Source: Pseudomonas laurylsulfativorans | GTDB taxonomy: Bacteria > Pseudomonadota > Gammaproteobacteria > Pseudomonadales > Pseudomonadaceae | NCBI RefSeq assembly: GCF_002906155.1 | Contig: NZ_MUJK01000008.1 | Location: 62,001-126,000, forward strand | DNA length: 64,000 bases | Direction of reading: 5' to 3' | Part shown: positions 1 to 8,706 of the stretch, piece after piece | Layout: each line of letters begins with the position of its first letter | Numbering within the stretch: position 1 is the first letter of the stretch | Program-made: the position numbers and the translations under genes | Notes under the pieces: generated by a model | What the model saw: the letters and a program-made list of their open reading frames with translations, nothing else | Told to the model about the DNA's origin: nothing | The model's database searches: none

Positions 1-87
1 CCTTCGCCTCGCACCCTCGACTGCCTCAATCCTAGCCGACGCCACGCAACGGCGTAACGCTGAGTAGTCAAGGCATCAGGCAGCCTC

Positions 88-187
88 TGTAGGAGCGAGC
101 TCGCTCGCGATGAACTCAAGTACGACGCGTTTATTCAGCAAGTACGCATGATCGTTAACGTCCATCGCGAGCAAGCTCGCTCCTACA
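88..187. repeat. REPIN (two inverted REP copies)
   Basis: Two inverted copies of the TGTAGGAGCGAGCTCGCTCG-type REP face each other across about 50 bases. It lies downstream of the PQQ dehydrogenase gene, as usual for these non-autonomous repeats. Nothing else is recognisable in bases 1-87. Confidence 0.9.
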
Positions 188-201
188 ACGGTCGCAGTGC
201 C

Positions 202-2556
202 TTAATCAGGCAAAGCGTAGGCAATCACATAATCCCCACGATCGGTCGACTGACGCGCACCACCCACCGTCAGCAGGATGTACTGCTTGCCGGTTTTCGG
301 CGAAACGTAAGTCATCGGCCCGGACTGGCTGCCCACCGGCAAACGCGATTTCCAGATTTCGTTGCCGTTGCCGGTGTCGAAGGCCCGCAGGTAGAAGTCC
401 TGGGTGCCGGCGAAGAACAGCAGGCCCGACTGGGTGGCCAGCGATGCGCCGAGGGTCGGCATGCCGATCGGGATCGGCAGGTGCATGCGGATGCCCAGCG
501 GGCCAGTGTCCTGCACGGTACCGACCGGGACTTGCCACATCAGTTTGTGGGTCTTGAGGTCAATGGCCGACATGGTGCCGAACGGTGGTTTCTGGCACGG
601 GATGCCCACCGCCGAGAGGAAGCGCTCGCGCATGGCGCCGAACGGCGTGCCTTCCTGTGGCACCACGCCCATTTCAATACCGCTGGCCCCGGCGCCGATC
701 TTGTCGCGCGGGATCATGTAGTTGGCCAAGCCCAGGCGCATGTCGTTGACGAACATGTAGTGGGTGTTCGGATCGACCGAGACGCTGCCCCAGTTCATGC
801 CGCCCAACGAGCCCGGGAATTGCAGGGCGCGGTCCATGCCCGGCGGGGTGTAGACGCCTTCGTGACGCATGCCTTTGAACTGGATGCGGCACATCAGCTG
901 GTCGAACGGCGTGGCGCCCCACATGTCGGACTCGGTCAGGGTCTTGTTGCCGATTGACGGCATATCCACCGAGAACGGCTGGGTTGGCGAGTAGTGTTCG
1001 CCAGGCACATGGCCCTGGGGCACCGGACGCTCTTCAACGCGAGCGATCGGTACGCCGGTTTCACGGTTGAGCAAGAAGATCTCGCCCTGTTTGGTCACTT
1101 GCGCCAGCGCGGGTTGGGTGCCGCCCTTGTCATCCGGCACGTCGTAGAGCAACGGTTGCGCCGGCAGGTCGAAGTCCCACAGATCGTTGTGGGTGGTCTG
1201 GAAGTGCCAGCGCACGTGGCCGCTCTTCACGTCGATGGCGACGACGGACGAGTTCCACTTGTTGTCCATCTCGGTGCGCTGACCGCCAAAGAAGTCTGGG
1301 GTCGCGTTGCCGGTTGGCAGGTAGACCAGACCGAGCTTGGCGTCGTAGGACATCGCCGACCAGACGTTCGGCGTACCGCGGGTATAAGTCTCACCGGCCG
1401 GTGGGCGTTTGGTGGTGTTCGGATTGCCCGGATCCCACGCCCAGACCAGCTCACCACTGCGCACGTCGTAGGCACGGACCACGCCCGGCGGTTCGCCGGT
1501 GGAGTAGTTATCGGCCACGCGGCCACCAACGATCACTACTTCACCTGCGACCAATGGGGTCGAGGTTTGTTGGTAGTAACCGGGCTTCACTTCGCCCATG
1601 TCAGTGGTCAGGTCGACGGTGCCTTTGTTGCCGAATTCTTCGCAAGGCTTGCCGGTGTCGGCATTGATGGCGATCAGGCGTGCATCGCCGGTCGGCAGAA
1701 ACAGACGTTTCGTACAGGCGGTTGGCTGACTGTCCGAAGACGCCGGGGTTTCGGAATAGCCCAGACCACGGCAGCGCTGCCAGTTGGGCGCGGTGCCTTG
1801 CGGGTCGAACTTCCAGCGCTGGGCGCCGGTGTCGGCATCCAGGGCAAAGACTTTGCCGTAGGCGGTGCAGGTGTAGACCGTGTCACCGATTTGCAGCGGG
1901 GTGTTCTGGTCTTCGGCGCCGGCGCCGGTGCTTTGCGGGATGTCGCCAGTGCGGAAGGTCCACGCGACCTGCAATTTGCCGATATTGCCCTTGTTGATCT
2001 GGTCCAGCGCGGCAAAGCGATTGCCGGCGGTGGTGTTGCCCCAGTGGGCCCAGTCTTTTTGTTCGGTGCCCGGAGTGACCGGCGTTACCGCAGGTTCGGT
2101 GGAGGCCTTGACCACGTGGGTCGGGACGAACATGTAGGCCATTGTTGCGACCACACCGACGCCAAGAATACCGGCCAAACCGTAAGCACCACGCCCGCCG
2201 GTCGCGCCCGAAGCGCGGACCAGCGTCGGGTAGATCAACGCTACAACCAGACCGATCACCGCGAAGGTCAGTACTCGCGAGACCAGCGGCCAGTACTCAA
2301 GGCCCGTATCCCAAACGGCCCAGATTGCCGTGAGGACCAACGCCACACCATACAGCCAGGCACCGAGCGGCTTGCGCCGGGCGATCATCAGCCCGGACGC
2401 CAGCATGGCCAGGCCCATCAACAGGAAGTACCAGCTACCGCCGAGCGCGATCAGATAACCGCCACCACCGGCCAGACCGAGCCCGATCAGTGCAATCAGC
2501 ACGCCCAGCCCCGCCAGCAACCATTTGCTGCCGGCGGCAGCCCCAGAATTATTCAT
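202..2556 (-). CDS. Membrane-bound PQQ-dependent dehydrogenase (glucose/quinate/shikimate family)
   Basis: This quinoprotein should oxidise a sugar, polyol or cyclic acid in the periplasm and pass electrons to ubiquinone. The first ~150 residues hold about five hydrophobic helices; the rest is a PQQ beta-propeller with conserved HNDLWDFDLPAQP and TKQGEIFLLNRETG segments, matching the Asp and Lys active-site regions of E. coli Gcd. I prefer the ATG at 2556 because GGGGAAA precedes it by nine bases; an in-frame start at 2583 also exists. The length (784 aa) fits the family. The C-terminal motif reads GGARQSTDRGDY instead of the GGHG of glucose dehydrogenases, so glucose may not be the substrate and I give no symbol. 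It is divergent from the Lrp gene and close to the PQQ biosynthesis genes. Confidence 0.88.
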   Translation of the reverse strand: MNNSGAAAGSKWLLAGLGVLIALIGLGLAGGGGYLIALGGSWYFLLMGLAMLASGLMIARRKPLGAWLYGVALVLTAIWAVWDTGLEYWPLVSRVLTFAVIGLVVALIYPTLVRASGATGGRGAYGLAGILGVGVVATMAYMFVPTHVVKASTEPAVTPVTPGTEQKDWAHWGNTTAGNRFAALDQINKGNIGKLQVAWTFRTGDIPQSTGAGAEDQNTPLQIGDTVYTCTAYGKVFALDADTGAQRWKFDPQGTAPNWQRCRGLGYSETPASSDSQPTACTKRLFLPTGDARLIAINADTGKPCEEFGNKGTVDLTTDMGEVKPGYYQQTSTPLVAGEVVIVGGRVADNYSTGEPPGVVRAYDVRSGELVWAWDPGNPNTTKRPPAGETYTRGTPNVWSAMSYDAKLGLVYLPTGNATPDFFGGQRTEMDNKWNSSVVAIDVKSGHVRWHFQTTHNDLWDFDLPAQPLLYDVPDDKGGTQPALAQVTKQGEIFLLNRETGVPIARVEERPVPQGHVPGEHYSPTQPFSVDMPSIGNKTLTESDMWGATPFDQLMCRIQFKGMRHEGVYTPPGMDRALQFPGSLGGMNWGSVSVDPNTHYMFVNDMRLGLANYMIPRDKIGAGASGIEMGVVPQEGTPFGAMRERFLSAVGIPCQKPPFGTMSAIDLKTHKLMWQVPVGTVQDTGPLGIRMHLPIPIGMPTLGASLATQSGLLFFAGTQDFYLRAFDTGNGNEIWKSRLPVGSQSGPMTYVSPKTGKQYILLTVGGARQSTDRGDYVIAYALPD

Positions 2557-2742
2557 GTCGGACACTTTCCCCATTTGTGACAAGCGCGGAATAATGTACT
2601 ACCTAGTTACTTATGGCAATTTGTCGCAGGCAAAAATGTCATGAACGGTACTAAGGCTAGATCAAATATCCGCCGCGAGCGCTGTGCCGGATGTGCCTGT
2701 AACATGCTTGGCCATTGATCCGTACCGTTGGAGACAGCCCCT

Positions 2743-3204
2743 TTGCCTGACATTCGCCCACCCGTTCTCGACGAAATTGACCGCCAGTTGATCGCGGCCC
2801 TGCAGATCAACGCCCGCGAGAGTGTGGCCATGCTCGCCCGGCAACTGGGCATCGCCCGCACCACGGTCACGTCGCGCCTGGCGCGGCTGGAAAAGGCCAA
2901 AGTGATCACCGGCTACGGCGTGCGCCTCGGGCAGCGGGTGGTGGATGGCGGGTTGCAGGCGTATGTGGGGATTACCGTGCAACCTCGTTCCGGCAAGGAA
3001 GTGTTGCGACGGTTAAGCGCGATGGCACAGGTGCAGCAGTTGTGTGCGGTGAGTGGCGAATTTGATTATGTGGCGTGGCTGCGTACTGACTCGCCAGAGC
3101 AGTTGGATCAGTTGCTGGATCAGATTGGCAGTGTGGACGGGGTGGAGAAGACCACGACGTCGATCATCTTGAGTAGCAAGATTGATCGGGGGCAGCCGGT
3201 TTGA
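2743..3204 (+). CDS. Lrp/AsnC family transcriptional regulator
   Basis: A 153-residue regulator with an N-terminal winged helix-turn-helix (DEIDRQLIAALQINARESV, then the recognition region GIARTTVTSRLARLE) and a C-terminal RAM/ACT-like effector domain. The start is probably the TTG at 2743, with GGAG nine bases upstream; an upstream in-frame TTG at 2728 has no such site. It lies directly before davBA on the same strand, and the Lrp family senses amino acids, so control of lysine/5-aminovalerate catabolism is the natural inference. It could also act on the divergent PQQ dehydrogenase gene through the shared intergenic region. Confidence 0.88.
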   Translation: MPDIRPPVLDEIDRQLIAALQINARESVAMLARQLGIARTTVTSRLARLEKAKVITGYGVRLGQRVVDGGLQAYVGITVQPRSGKEVLRRLSAMAQVQQLCAVSGEFDYVAWLRTDSPEQLDQLLDQIGSVDGVEKTTTSIILSSKIDRGQPV

Positions 3205-3241
3205 GTTTCTGCCTGTAGTTTTTTGGTGCCAGAGCTGGCCT

Positions 3242-3268
3242 CTTCGCGGACAAGCCCGCTCCCACAGT
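3242..3268. repeat. Solitary degenerate REP copy
   Basis: TCGCGGACAAGCCCGCTCCC resembles one half of the REPINs elsewhere in the window, but no inverted partner is present. It lies between the Lrp gene and davB. Confidence 0.6.
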
Positions 3269-3425
3269 GGTCAGTGTGTATTGATAGAACGTCATAATGA
3301 TCAAACAAATGGCAAAACGACGACACTTTGCGTCTTATTAACGTGTTCTGTGCTCTCTAGAATGGCTGGCATCTTTTCCTATACTCAGATGCGCATTCCG
3401 CGTCGGGTCGCCAGCAAGGTCAGCC

Positions 3426-5108
3426 ATGAACAAGAACAATCGCCATCCTGCAGACGGTAAGAAACCAGTCACCATTTTCGGTCCGGACTTTCCTTTCGCC
3501 TTCGACGACTGGATCGAACACCCGGCCGGCCTGGGCAGCATTCCCGAGCACAATCACGGTGCCGAAGTGGCGATTGTCGGCGGCGGGATCGCCGGCCTGG
3601 TGGCGGCATATGAGCTGATGAAGCTGGGCCTGAAACCGGTCGTCTACGAAGCCTCGAAAATGGGCGGCCGCCTGCGCTCCCAGGCGTTCAATGGCGCCGA
3701 AGGCATCGTTGCCGAACTGGGTGGGATGCGCTTCCCGGTGTCGTCCACCGCGTTCTATCACTACGTCGACAAACTCGGCCTGGAAACCAAACCTTTCCCC
3801 AACCCGCTGACACCCGCATCGGGCAGTACGGTGATCGACCTCGAAGGCCAGACCCATTACGCACAGAAGCTGTCGGACCTTCCCGCACTGTTCCAGGAAG
3901 TGGCTGATGCCTGGGCCGATGCCCTGGAAGCCGGTTCGCAGTTCTCCGATATCCAGCAAGCCATTCGCGACCGCGACGTGCCGCGCCTCAAGGAACTGTG
4001 GAACACCCTGGTACCGCTGTGGGACGACCGCACCTTCTACGACTTCGTCGCCACCTCCAAGGCCTTCGCCAAGTTGTCGTTCCATCACCGCGAAGTGTTC
4101 GGCCAGGTCGGTTTCGGTACTGGCGGCTGGGACTCGGACTTCCCGAACTCAATGCTGGAAATCTTCCGCGTTGTCATGACCAACTGCGACGATCACCAGC
4201 ATCTGGTGGTCGGCGGCGTGGAACAGGTGCCACAGGGCATCTGGCGCCATGTACCGGAGCGTTGCGCGCACTGGCCGGCCGGCACCAGCCTCAGCTCGCT
4301 GCACAACGGCGCACCGCGCACCGGCGTGAAGAAGATCGCCCACGCACCGGGCGGCCGTTTCGCCGTCACCGACAACTGGGGCGACACCCGCGAATACGCA
4401 GCCGTGCTGACCACCTGCCAGAGCTGGCTGCTGACCACTCAGATCGAATGCGACGAAAGCCTGTTCTCGCAAAAGATGTGGATGGCTTTGGACCGCACCC
4501 GCTACATGCAGTCGTCGAAAACCTTCGTGATGGTCGACCGCCCGTTCTGGAAGGACAAAGACCCGGAAACCGGCCGCGACCTGATGAGCATGACCCTCAC
4601 CGATCGCCTGACCCGCGGCACCTACCTGTTCGACAACGGCGACGACAAGCCGGGGGTGATTTGCCTGTCGTACTCGTGGATGAGCGACGCGCTGAAAATG
4701 CTCCCGCAGCCGGTGGAAAAACGCGTGAAACTGGCGCTGGACGCGTTGAAGAAGATCTACCCGAAAGTCGACATCGCCGCGCGGATCATCGGCGATCCGA
4801 TCACCGTTTCGTGGGAAGCCGACCCGCATTTCCTCGGCGCGTTCAAAGGCGCCCTGCCCGGCCACTATCGCTACAACCAGCGCATGTACGCGCACTTCAT
4901 GCAGGACGACATGCCTGCCGAGCAGCGCGGGATTTTCATTGCCGGTGACGATGTTTCGTGGACCCCGGCCTGGGTCGAGGGCGCGGTGCAGACTTCGCTC
5001 AACGCAGTATGGGGCATCATGAAACACTTCGGCGGTGCAACTCACGCCGAGAATCCGGGTCCAGGAGATGTGTTCAACGAGATCGGACCGATCGCCCTGC
5101 CCGAGTAA
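3426..5108 (+). CDS. davB: Lysine 2-monooxygenase
   Basis: This flavoenzyme converts L-lysine to 5-aminovaleramide, CO2 and water, the first step of the 5-aminovalerate route to glutarate in pseudomonads. The 560-residue length and overall sequence match my memory of P. putida DavB closely. The FAD-binding Rossmann motif GGGIAGLVAAYE lies at about residues 52-63. The ELGGMRFP and WVEGAVQTSLNA motifs are shared with the tryptophan 2-monooxygenase (IaaM) family. It has no signal peptide and should be cytoplasmic. The davA start follows the stop by 12 bases, so the two form an operon. An IaaM-like activity on tryptophan is the alternative, but the DavB resemblance and davA partner argue against it. 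Confidence 0.95.
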   Translation: MNKNNRHPADGKKPVTIFGPDFPFAFDDWIEHPAGLGSIPEHNHGAEVAIVGGGIAGLVAAYELMKLGLKPVVYEASKMGGRLRSQAFNGAEGIVAELGGMRFPVSSTAFYHYVDKLGLETKPFPNPLTPASGSTVIDLEGQTHYAQKLSDLPALFQEVADAWADALEAGSQFSDIQQAIRDRDVPRLKELWNTLVPLWDDRTFYDFVATSKAFAKLSFHHREVFGQVGFGTGGWDSDFPNSMLEIFRVVMTNCDDHQHLVVGGVEQVPQGIWRHVPERCAHWPAGTSLSSLHNGAPRTGVKKIAHAPGGRFAVTDNWGDTREYAAVLTTCQSWLLTTQIECDESLFSQKMWMALDRTRYMQSSKTFVMVDRPFWKDKDPETGRDLMSMTLTDRLTRGTYLFDNGDDKPGVICLSYSWMSDALKMLPQPVEKRVKLALDALKKIYPKVDIAARIIGDPITVSWEADPHFLGAFKGALPGHYRYNQRMYAHFMQDDMPAEQRGIFIAGDDVSWTPAWVEGAVQTSLNAVWGIMKHFGGATHAENPGPGDVFNEIGPIALPE

Positions 5109-5120
5109 GAGGAATCCGAA

Positions 5121-5915
5121 ATGCGCGTAGCCCTATACCAATGTCCACCGCTGCCCCTGGATGTCGCCGGCAACCTGCAACGCGTGCAACAGCTGGCGCT
5201 GGAAGCCAAAGGCGCGGACCTGCTGGTGCTGCCGGAGATGTTCCTGACCGGCTACAACATCGGCGTCGATGCCGTCAGCGTGTTGGCGGAGGTGTTCAAC
5301 GGTGAGTCGGCGCAGCAGATCGCGCGCATTGCCAAGGCAGCCGGGCTCGCCATCTTGTATGGCTACCCGGAGCGCACTGCCGACGGGCAGATCTACAACG
5401 CCGTGCAGTTGATCGACGCCAATGGCGAGCGCGTCTGCAACTACCGCAAGACTCACTTGTTCGGCGACCTCGATCACTCGATGTTCAGCGCAGGTTCCGA
5501 TGAGTTCCCCATCGTTGAGCTCAACGGCTGGAAGCTCGGCTTCCTGATCTGCTACGACCTGGAGTTCCCGGAGAACGCCCGGCGTTTGGCCCTGGCCGGT
5601 GCCGAGTTGATCCTGGTGCCGACCGCGAACATGATTCCGTTCGATTTCGTCGCCGATGTCACCGTGCGCTCCCGTGCCTTCGAAAACCAATGCTATGTGG
5701 CTTACGCCAACTACTGCGGCCATGAAGGCGACATCCACTATTGCGGGCAGAGCAGCATCGCCGCGCCGGATGGCAGCCGCATCGCTCAGGCAGGCCTTGA
5801 TGAAGCATTGATTGTCGGTGAGTTGGATCGTCAGTTGATGGTCGATTCCCGTGCCGCCAATCGCTACCTGATCGATCGTCGTCCCGAGCTTTACGGCGAC
5901 CTGAACAAGCGCTAG
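5121..5915 (+). CDS. davA: 5-aminovaleramidase (delta-aminovaleramidase), nitrilase superfamily
   Basis: It hydrolyses 5-aminovaleramide to 5-aminovalerate and ammonia, the second step of lysine catabolism by this route. The nitrilase-fold catalytic triad is visible: Glu39 in LPEMFLTG, Lys110 in YRKTHLFG and Cys144 in LICYDLEFPE. The 264-residue length matches known DavA. AGAGGA lies seven bases before the ATG. It is co-transcribed with davB. The later pathway genes (davT, davD) are not in this window. Confidence 0.95.
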   Translation: MRVALYQCPPLPLDVAGNLQRVQQLALEAKGADLLVLPEMFLTGYNIGVDAVSVLAEVFNGESAQQIARIAKAAGLAILYGYPERTADGQIYNAVQLIDANGERVCNYRKTHLFGDLDHSMFSAGSDEFPIVELNGWKLGFLICYDLEFPENARRLALAGAELILVPTANMIPFDFVADVTVRSRAFENQCYVAYANYCGHEGDIHYCGQSSIAAPDGSRIAQAGLDEALIVGELDRQLMVDSRAANRYLIDRRPELYGDLNKR

Positions 5916-5963
5916 TCCACTGTAATCCGCTAGCATTGGCACTTCACTGTTCTGGAAGTGCCC

Positions 5964-8393
5964 ATGCCCGCGCTGAATCCCCTTCGCCCCCACACTGAAA
6001 CCCTGGCCAACGGCTTGCGGGTGACGCTGCGTCATGTCCCGAATTTGAAGCGTTGCGCAGCAGCGTTGCGGGTCGCCGCGGGTAGCCATGATGTGCCGCT
6101 GGCGTCGCCCGGCCTGGCGCACTTTCTTGAGCATCTGCTGTTTCTTGGGACTGAGCATTTTCCTGCGAGCCAGGGGCTGATGGCTTACGTCCAGAGTCAT
6201 GGCGGGCAAATGAATGCGCGGACCAGCGAACGGACCACCGACTACTTTTTCGAGTTGCCACCTCAGGCATTCGTTGGAGGGCTGGAGCGTCTGTCAGACA
6301 TGCTCGCCCATCCGCGTATGAATCCGGACGATCAACTGCGGGAACGGGAAGTGCTGCACGCGGAATTTATCGCGTGGTCACAAGACCCGGCGGCGCAACA
6401 ACAGCGGGCATTGTTCGATGGGCTTTGCGAGACACATCCGCTTCGAGGTTTCCATGCCGGCAACCGTGACAGCCTCCCGGTGCCGCAACCCGAATTTCAG
6501 CAGGCGTTGCGGGATTTTCATCTGCGGTTCTATCGAACAGGGCAGATGACCTTGAGCCTGGCCGGTCCGCAGAGTGTCGACGAATTGAGGGTGATGGCCG
6601 AGGCATTTGGCCGCGCCCTTGCCCAGGGTGAAAAAGTCCCACAACAATCCCCCTCGCCGCTGATGACGACTTCAGACCCAAGTTATCAACAGGCTGGCGA
6701 ACGACGGCTGGATCTGCTTTTTGCCCTTGAGGCGCTGCCCGAACTCTCCGCCGAAGCACTGCTGTTCCTGTGTCACTGGCTGAACACCGAGAAACCGGGC
6801 GGTTTGCTGGCGGATTTGCGTGAGCGTGGAATGGCGGCAAAGCTCAAGGCCGAGTCGCTGTATCAATTCGCCGGGCAAGCCTTGCTGCACGTCGAATTCA
6901 CCTTGCCCGCCAATTCCGCGGCAACCGGGATTCCTGAGCGGCTGATGGATTGGCTGGGCTTCTTCGCCCGGCAAGACTGGAGCCCGCTGCGCGAAGAATA
7001 CGTCACCCTGCTCCAGCGCCAGCAACACGTCAGCAGCGCTCTGCAATTGGCCAGACTGGACAGCGAGCAACGCGAAGTCGGGTTATCTGACCAAGGCGTT
7101 ACCGCCCTCAAGCAAATCCTCAAACAAATCGGCGCTGTGGATAACTTCAGCGGCCCATGGCAATTACCGGCACCCAACCCGTTCTTGCGTACAGAAGCAC
7201 CGGCCCCCAACGCCGGATTGATTCGCGGCCAGACCAGCGCCCACCGTGGCTTGCGCACTTTTGCCCAGGACCGTTCGCGCAGCCGCCGCGAACGGTCGCC
7301 GATGCAATTCAGCCAGGCATGGCCCGACAACAGCGCGGAAGGTGCGATTTATCTGCGTTGGCGCCTGGACTCGGCTCCCGGCAGCAGCCTCCAATCACGA
7401 CTGGAAAATAACCTGCAACCGTTGCGAGAAGACGCGCATCAGGCCGGTGTGGATTTGTCCTTCAGTGCGTCGGGCAACGAATGGCTGCTCAAACTGAACG
7501 GGCTACAGGAGCCGATGCCCGCCGTCCTCGAGCATGCGCTGAAAGAACTGGCAAAACCTGACGCCGCTGCCTTACAAGCCCAATCGACGAGCGTGGCGCT
7601 AATACCGATTCGACAACTGCTCAAAACATTGCCCGATCACTGCCTCGGGCACACCCCGAGCTCGGACGACGTACAGCAACTCTGGTCGAGTGCACGATGG
7701 GATGGACTGGCCATCGGGTTATCGGCTCAGACTCAAGCGGCCATGGGCCTGGCCTTGAGCCGCATCCCCGGCACGCCGGACAATCAACTGACGCCGCCCT
7801 CTTCGATTCTTGCACAGTCTCTGTGGAGCACTGTCGATACGGCCTCCAGCGAACACGTGTTGCTGCTGTTCTGTCCGACAACCACTCAGGAAATGGCCGA
7901 CGAAGCCGCGTGGCGTTTGCTCGCGCATGTCTGCCAGACACCGTTCTACCAACGCCTGCGGGTGGAGTTGCAACTCGGCTATGCGGTGTTCAGCGCCCTG
8001 CGGCAGATTCACGGGCAAACCGGGCTGCTGTTCGGCGTGCAATCGCCAAGCATTGCGCCTGTAGAGCTGCTGCAACACATCGAGCAATTCCTGAATCGAT
8101 TGCCGGGGCTGATCCAAGCGCTCGACGACACCACCTTCAACGCTCAACGCCAGGCTCTGGCGGATCAGCTTTCCAGCGGCACGCTCACCATGGACCAGGC
8201 GGCCGAATTGCTCTGGCAGGGAAAACTGGCCGGCCGTTCGTCGGAATATCTGACGCAATTGCCCGAGGCCATTTTGCGAATTGACCGGACCGCTCTACTG
8301 GCTGCGGCCCAACGCTTGAATCAGGCCGAAGGCGGCCGGCGGTGCCTTGCCAACAGCGCTGTACCCGGTGCGCCATGGCAAGCGACAAAATGA
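5964..8393 (+). CDS. pqqF: PQQ biosynthesis M16 zinc metallopeptidase PqqF
   Basis: A pitrilysin/insulinase-family protease believed to process the PqqA peptide after PqqE/PqqD cross-link it. The inverted zinc motif HFLEH is at residues 53-57 (H53, E56, H57), with a further acidic region in the AEFIAWSQD segment. The C-terminal half is a degenerate M16 repeat, as in other Pseudomonas PqqF proteins. The ATG at 5964 is preceded by GGAAG at five bases; the in-frame GTG at 5958 overlaps that site and is less likely. It lies just upstream of pqqA and in the same direction. At about 809 residues the length is normal. Confidence 0.93.
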   Translation: MPALNPLRPHTETLANGLRVTLRHVPNLKRCAAALRVAAGSHDVPLASPGLAHFLEHLLFLGTEHFPASQGLMAYVQSHGGQMNARTSERTTDYFFELPPQAFVGGLERLSDMLAHPRMNPDDQLREREVLHAEFIAWSQDPAAQQQRALFDGLCETHPLRGFHAGNRDSLPVPQPEFQQALRDFHLRFYRTGQMTLSLAGPQSVDELRVMAEAFGRALAQGEKVPQQSPSPLMTTSDPSYQQAGERRLDLLFALEALPELSAEALLFLCHWLNTEKPGGLLADLRERGMAAKLKAESLYQFAGQALLHVEFTLPANSAATGIPERLMDWLGFFARQDWSPLREEYVTLLQRQQHVSSALQLARLDSEQREVGLSDQGVTALKQILKQIGAVDNFSGPWQLPAPNPFLRTEAPAPNAGLIRGQTSAHRGLRTFAQDRSRSRRERSPMQFSQAWPDNSAEGAIYLRWRLDSAPGSSLQSRLENNLQPLREDAHQAGVDLSFSASGNEWLLKLNGLQEPMPAVLEHALKELAKPDAAALQAQSTSVALIPIRQLLKTLPDHCLGHTPSSDDVQQLWSSARWDGLAIGLSAQTQAAMGLALSRIPGTPDNQLTPPSSILAQSLWSTVDTASSEHVLLLFCPTTTQEMADEAAWRLLAHVCQTPFYQRLRVELQLGYAVFSALRQIHGQTGLLFGVQSPSIAPVELLQHIEQFLNRLPGLIQALDDTTFNAQRQALADQLSSGTLTMDQAAELLWQGKLAGRSSEYLTQLPEAILRIDRTALLAAAQRLNQAEGGRRCLANSAVPGAPWQATK

Positions 8394-8418
8394 TCATTAC
8401 TGGGGCTGTAAGGAGCTT

Positions 8419-8449
8419 TTTCAAAGTTTCACGGGCAATCTCTTTGAAA
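8419..8449. promoter_or_regulatory. Inverted repeat upstream of pqqA (operator or weak pqqF terminator)
   Basis: TTTCAAAG and CTTTGAAA form an eight-base inverted repeat with a 15-base spacer in the pqqF-pqqA gap. It could be a regulator site for pqqA or a weak terminator of pqqF. Only the symmetry is seen; the role is a guess. Confidence 0.3.
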
Positions 8450-8550
8450 TTTTGAGTAACATAGCAACCTAACTATCTGGAACATCTCTGATTTGAGGTG
8501 GACTATACCTATAGATAGCGCTGTCCTACCCCACCTGAAGGAGTTCACTT

Positions 8551-8625
8551 ATGGCTTGGACCAAACCTGCCTACACCGACCTGCGTATCGGCTTCGAAGT
8601 CACCATGTACTTCGCCAGCCGCTAA
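8551..8625 (+). CDS. pqqA: PQQ precursor peptide PqqA
   Basis: A 24-residue ribosomal peptide (MAWTKPAYTDLRIGFEVTMY, then FASR) that is the substrate for PQQ. The conserved E16-V-T-M-Y20 core supplies the glutamate and tyrosine that become the cofactor. AAGGAG lies seven bases before the ATG. It sits between pqqF and pqqB, and a hairpin terminator follows, so the peptide message can be made in excess over pqqB-E. Confidence 0.98.
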   Translation: MAWTKPAYTDLRIGFEVTMYFASR

Positions 8626-8651
8626 TCTCTGCTTTGGCAGATGTGCAGCAC

Positions 8652-8682
8652 AACGCCTCGGTTATCCGAGGCGTTTTATTTT
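8652..8682 (+). terminator. Attenuating terminator between pqqA and pqqB
   Basis: AACGCCTCGG-TTAT-CCGAGGCGTT is a perfect ten-base stem with a four-base loop, followed by TTATTTT. It lies 27 bases after the pqqA stop and 25 before pqqB, so most transcripts probably end after pqqA. Confidence 0.9.
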
Positions 8683-8706
8683 CAGCGTTGAAATGATGGA
8701 GCGCCC

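Noticed and set aside
88..187. REP/REPIN pairs as CRISPR repeats or attachment sites
   Set aside because: Copies are scattered singly or as inverted pairs with unrelated spacers; there are no direct-repeat arrays, cas genes or integrases.
148..957. A plus-strand frame starting in the first REPIN
   Set aside because: Begins in repeat sequence and runs antisense to the dehydrogenase gene.
994..2580. A 528-codon plus-strand frame opposite the PQQ dehydrogenase
   Set aside because: Arg/Gly/His-rich composition without domains; the minus-strand gene is certain.
3426..5915. Indole-3-acetic acid synthesis (iaaM/iaaH) for the flavoenzyme and amidase
   Set aside because: The flavoenzyme resembles DavB over its whole length, and the partner is a nitrilase-fold aminovaleramidase, not an IaaH-type amidase.
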